Assembly (NCBI GenBank): GCA_022704925.1 | Contig: JAKJFK010000031.1 | Coordinates: 1-11,964, forward strand | Source: a candidate division TA06 bacterium | GTDB lineage: Bacteria > Ratteibacteria > UBA8468 > MWAK01 | DNA length: 11,964 bases | Direction of reading: 5' to 3' | Shown: piece by piece, positions 11,542 through 11,964 of the stretch | How positions within the stretch are numbered: the stretch's first letter is position 1 | Layout: the number at the start of each line of letters is the position of its first letter | Program-made: the position numbers and the translations under genes | The notes under the pieces: generated by a model | Database searches by the model: none | What the model was told of the DNA's origin: nothing | What the model saw: the letters and a program-made list of their open reading frames with translations, nothing else

Positions 11542-11964
11542 ATGGCCGAAACCGCAAAAGAAACCGGCGCCTACCTGGAAGCGACCCGCCGGCGGATCGA
11601 CCGTTACCTGAAGAAGAGCCTGCCCCGGGCCGGCGCCGCGCCGCCGCGCTTCCTCCAGGCCATTGATTACGCGGTCTTCTCCGGCGGCAAACGAGTCCGC
11701 CCCATCCTGCTTCTCTACACCAACCGGTTGTGCGGCGGACGGACGGAAAAGGCCCTGCCGGCGGCCGCCGCGGTGGAACTCATCCACACCTTCTCGCTCA
11801 TCCAGGATGACCTGCCGTCCATGGATAACGACGACCTGCGCCGGGGCAAGCCAACCCTGCACCGGGCCTTCGAGGAATACGCCGCCCTGCTGGCCTCCGA
11901 TTACCTGCTGATCCGCGCCTTCGAACTCCTGGCCCGCCACTACCCGCCGGAGGCCGCGCTGGTC
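11542..11964 (+). CDS. ispA: polyprenyl (farnesyl/geranylgeranyl) diphosphate synthase, N-terminal part
   Basis: The first 141 residues of a trans-prenyltransferase, cut by the window end. It elongates allylic diphosphates with IPP. Visible are the FSGGKRVRP IPP-binding motif (about 50-58), then VELIHTFSLIQDDLPSMDNDD (first Asp-rich, Mg-binding motif DDxxxxD, about 90-105) and LRRGKPTLHRAF. The DDLPxMDxDDxRRGKPTxH form matches short-chain IspA-type synthases rather than octaprenyl synthases. Where IspA usually has LAGDALL, this protein has LASDYLL. The ATG lies one base after the fumarase beta stop, so it is in the same operon. Chain length cannot be fixed without the C-terminus. Confidence 0.93.
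   Translation, partial: MAETAKETGAYLEATRRRIDRYLKKSLPRAGAAPPRFLQAIDYAVFSGGKRVRPILLLYTNRLCGGRTEKALPAAAAVELIHTFSLIQDDLPSMDNDDLRRGKPTLHRAFEEYAALLASDYLLIRAFELLARHYPPEAALV

Noticed and set aside
10434-11543. 369-codon minus-strand frame opposite the fumarase genes
   Set aside because: Antisense shadow of two clear fumarase subunits; Gly/Gln/Arg-rich with no domain.

Overview
The window is GC-rich, bacterial and mostly housekeeping. It holds complete or partial genes for peptidoglycan synthesis and remodelling, purine synthesis, RNA/ribosome maturation, lipid-carrier metabolism, a two-subunit iron-sulfur fumarase and isoprenoid synthesis, plus three tRNA genes, none of which encodes its 3' CCA. The oxygen-labile class I fumarase, the PurS-type purine enzyme, the secreted TPR and LysM proteins and the high GC suggest an uncultured, probably anaerobic, diderm-like bacterium. 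Something near Aminicenantes/Acidobacteriota or Omnitrophota is a guess from general character, not from a database match.

Layout. (a) 1-762, minus strand: a cysteine-dependent phosphatase followed by the start of a secreted TPR-like protein that runs off the window. (b) 763-2306: a long non-coding region with tRNA-Gly(CCC) and tRNA-Cys(GCA), both minus, embedded in structured repeats. These include partial copies of the tRNA-Gly 3' end, segments bounded by inverted copies of its T-arm, REP-like hairpins, and two arms of about 207 bp in inverted orientation. (c) 2307-5833, plus: amidase, murI, purC and a tandem-domain purS, tightly spaced. (d) 5807-6075: tRNA-Arg(CCT), minus, with a duplicated 3' end enclosing a structured 142-bp segment. 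The last codons and stop of purS lie in the duplicated tRNA tail. (e) 6105-7291: a small minus-strand ORF and a plus-strand LysM coiled-coil secreted protein, divergently transcribed from two good promoters. (f) 7382-11964, plus: phoH, ybeY, a DgkA-PAP2 fusion, a DUF502 membrane protein, fumarase alpha and beta, and the start of a polyprenyl synthetase, with short gaps or overlaps consistent with one operon.

Functionally, the plus-strand genes join cell-envelope supply (glutamate racemase for D-Glu, amidase, the undecaprenol kinase/phosphatase-like fusion, prenyl synthetase) with rRNA maturation (PhoH/YbeY) and core metabolism. The most unusual content is the pair of tRNA-linked regions. At both tRNA-Gly and tRNA-Arg, a non-coding segment is bounded by inverted copies of the host tRNA's own T-arm, next to displaced copies of the tRNA 3' end. 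This looks like integration or duplication scars of very small elements with no recombinase gene in view. Several proteins also carry non-canonical active-site residues: YbeY (third His replaced by Asp), DgkA (Lys-Asp changed to Lys-Asn) and MurI (CNT changed to CHT).
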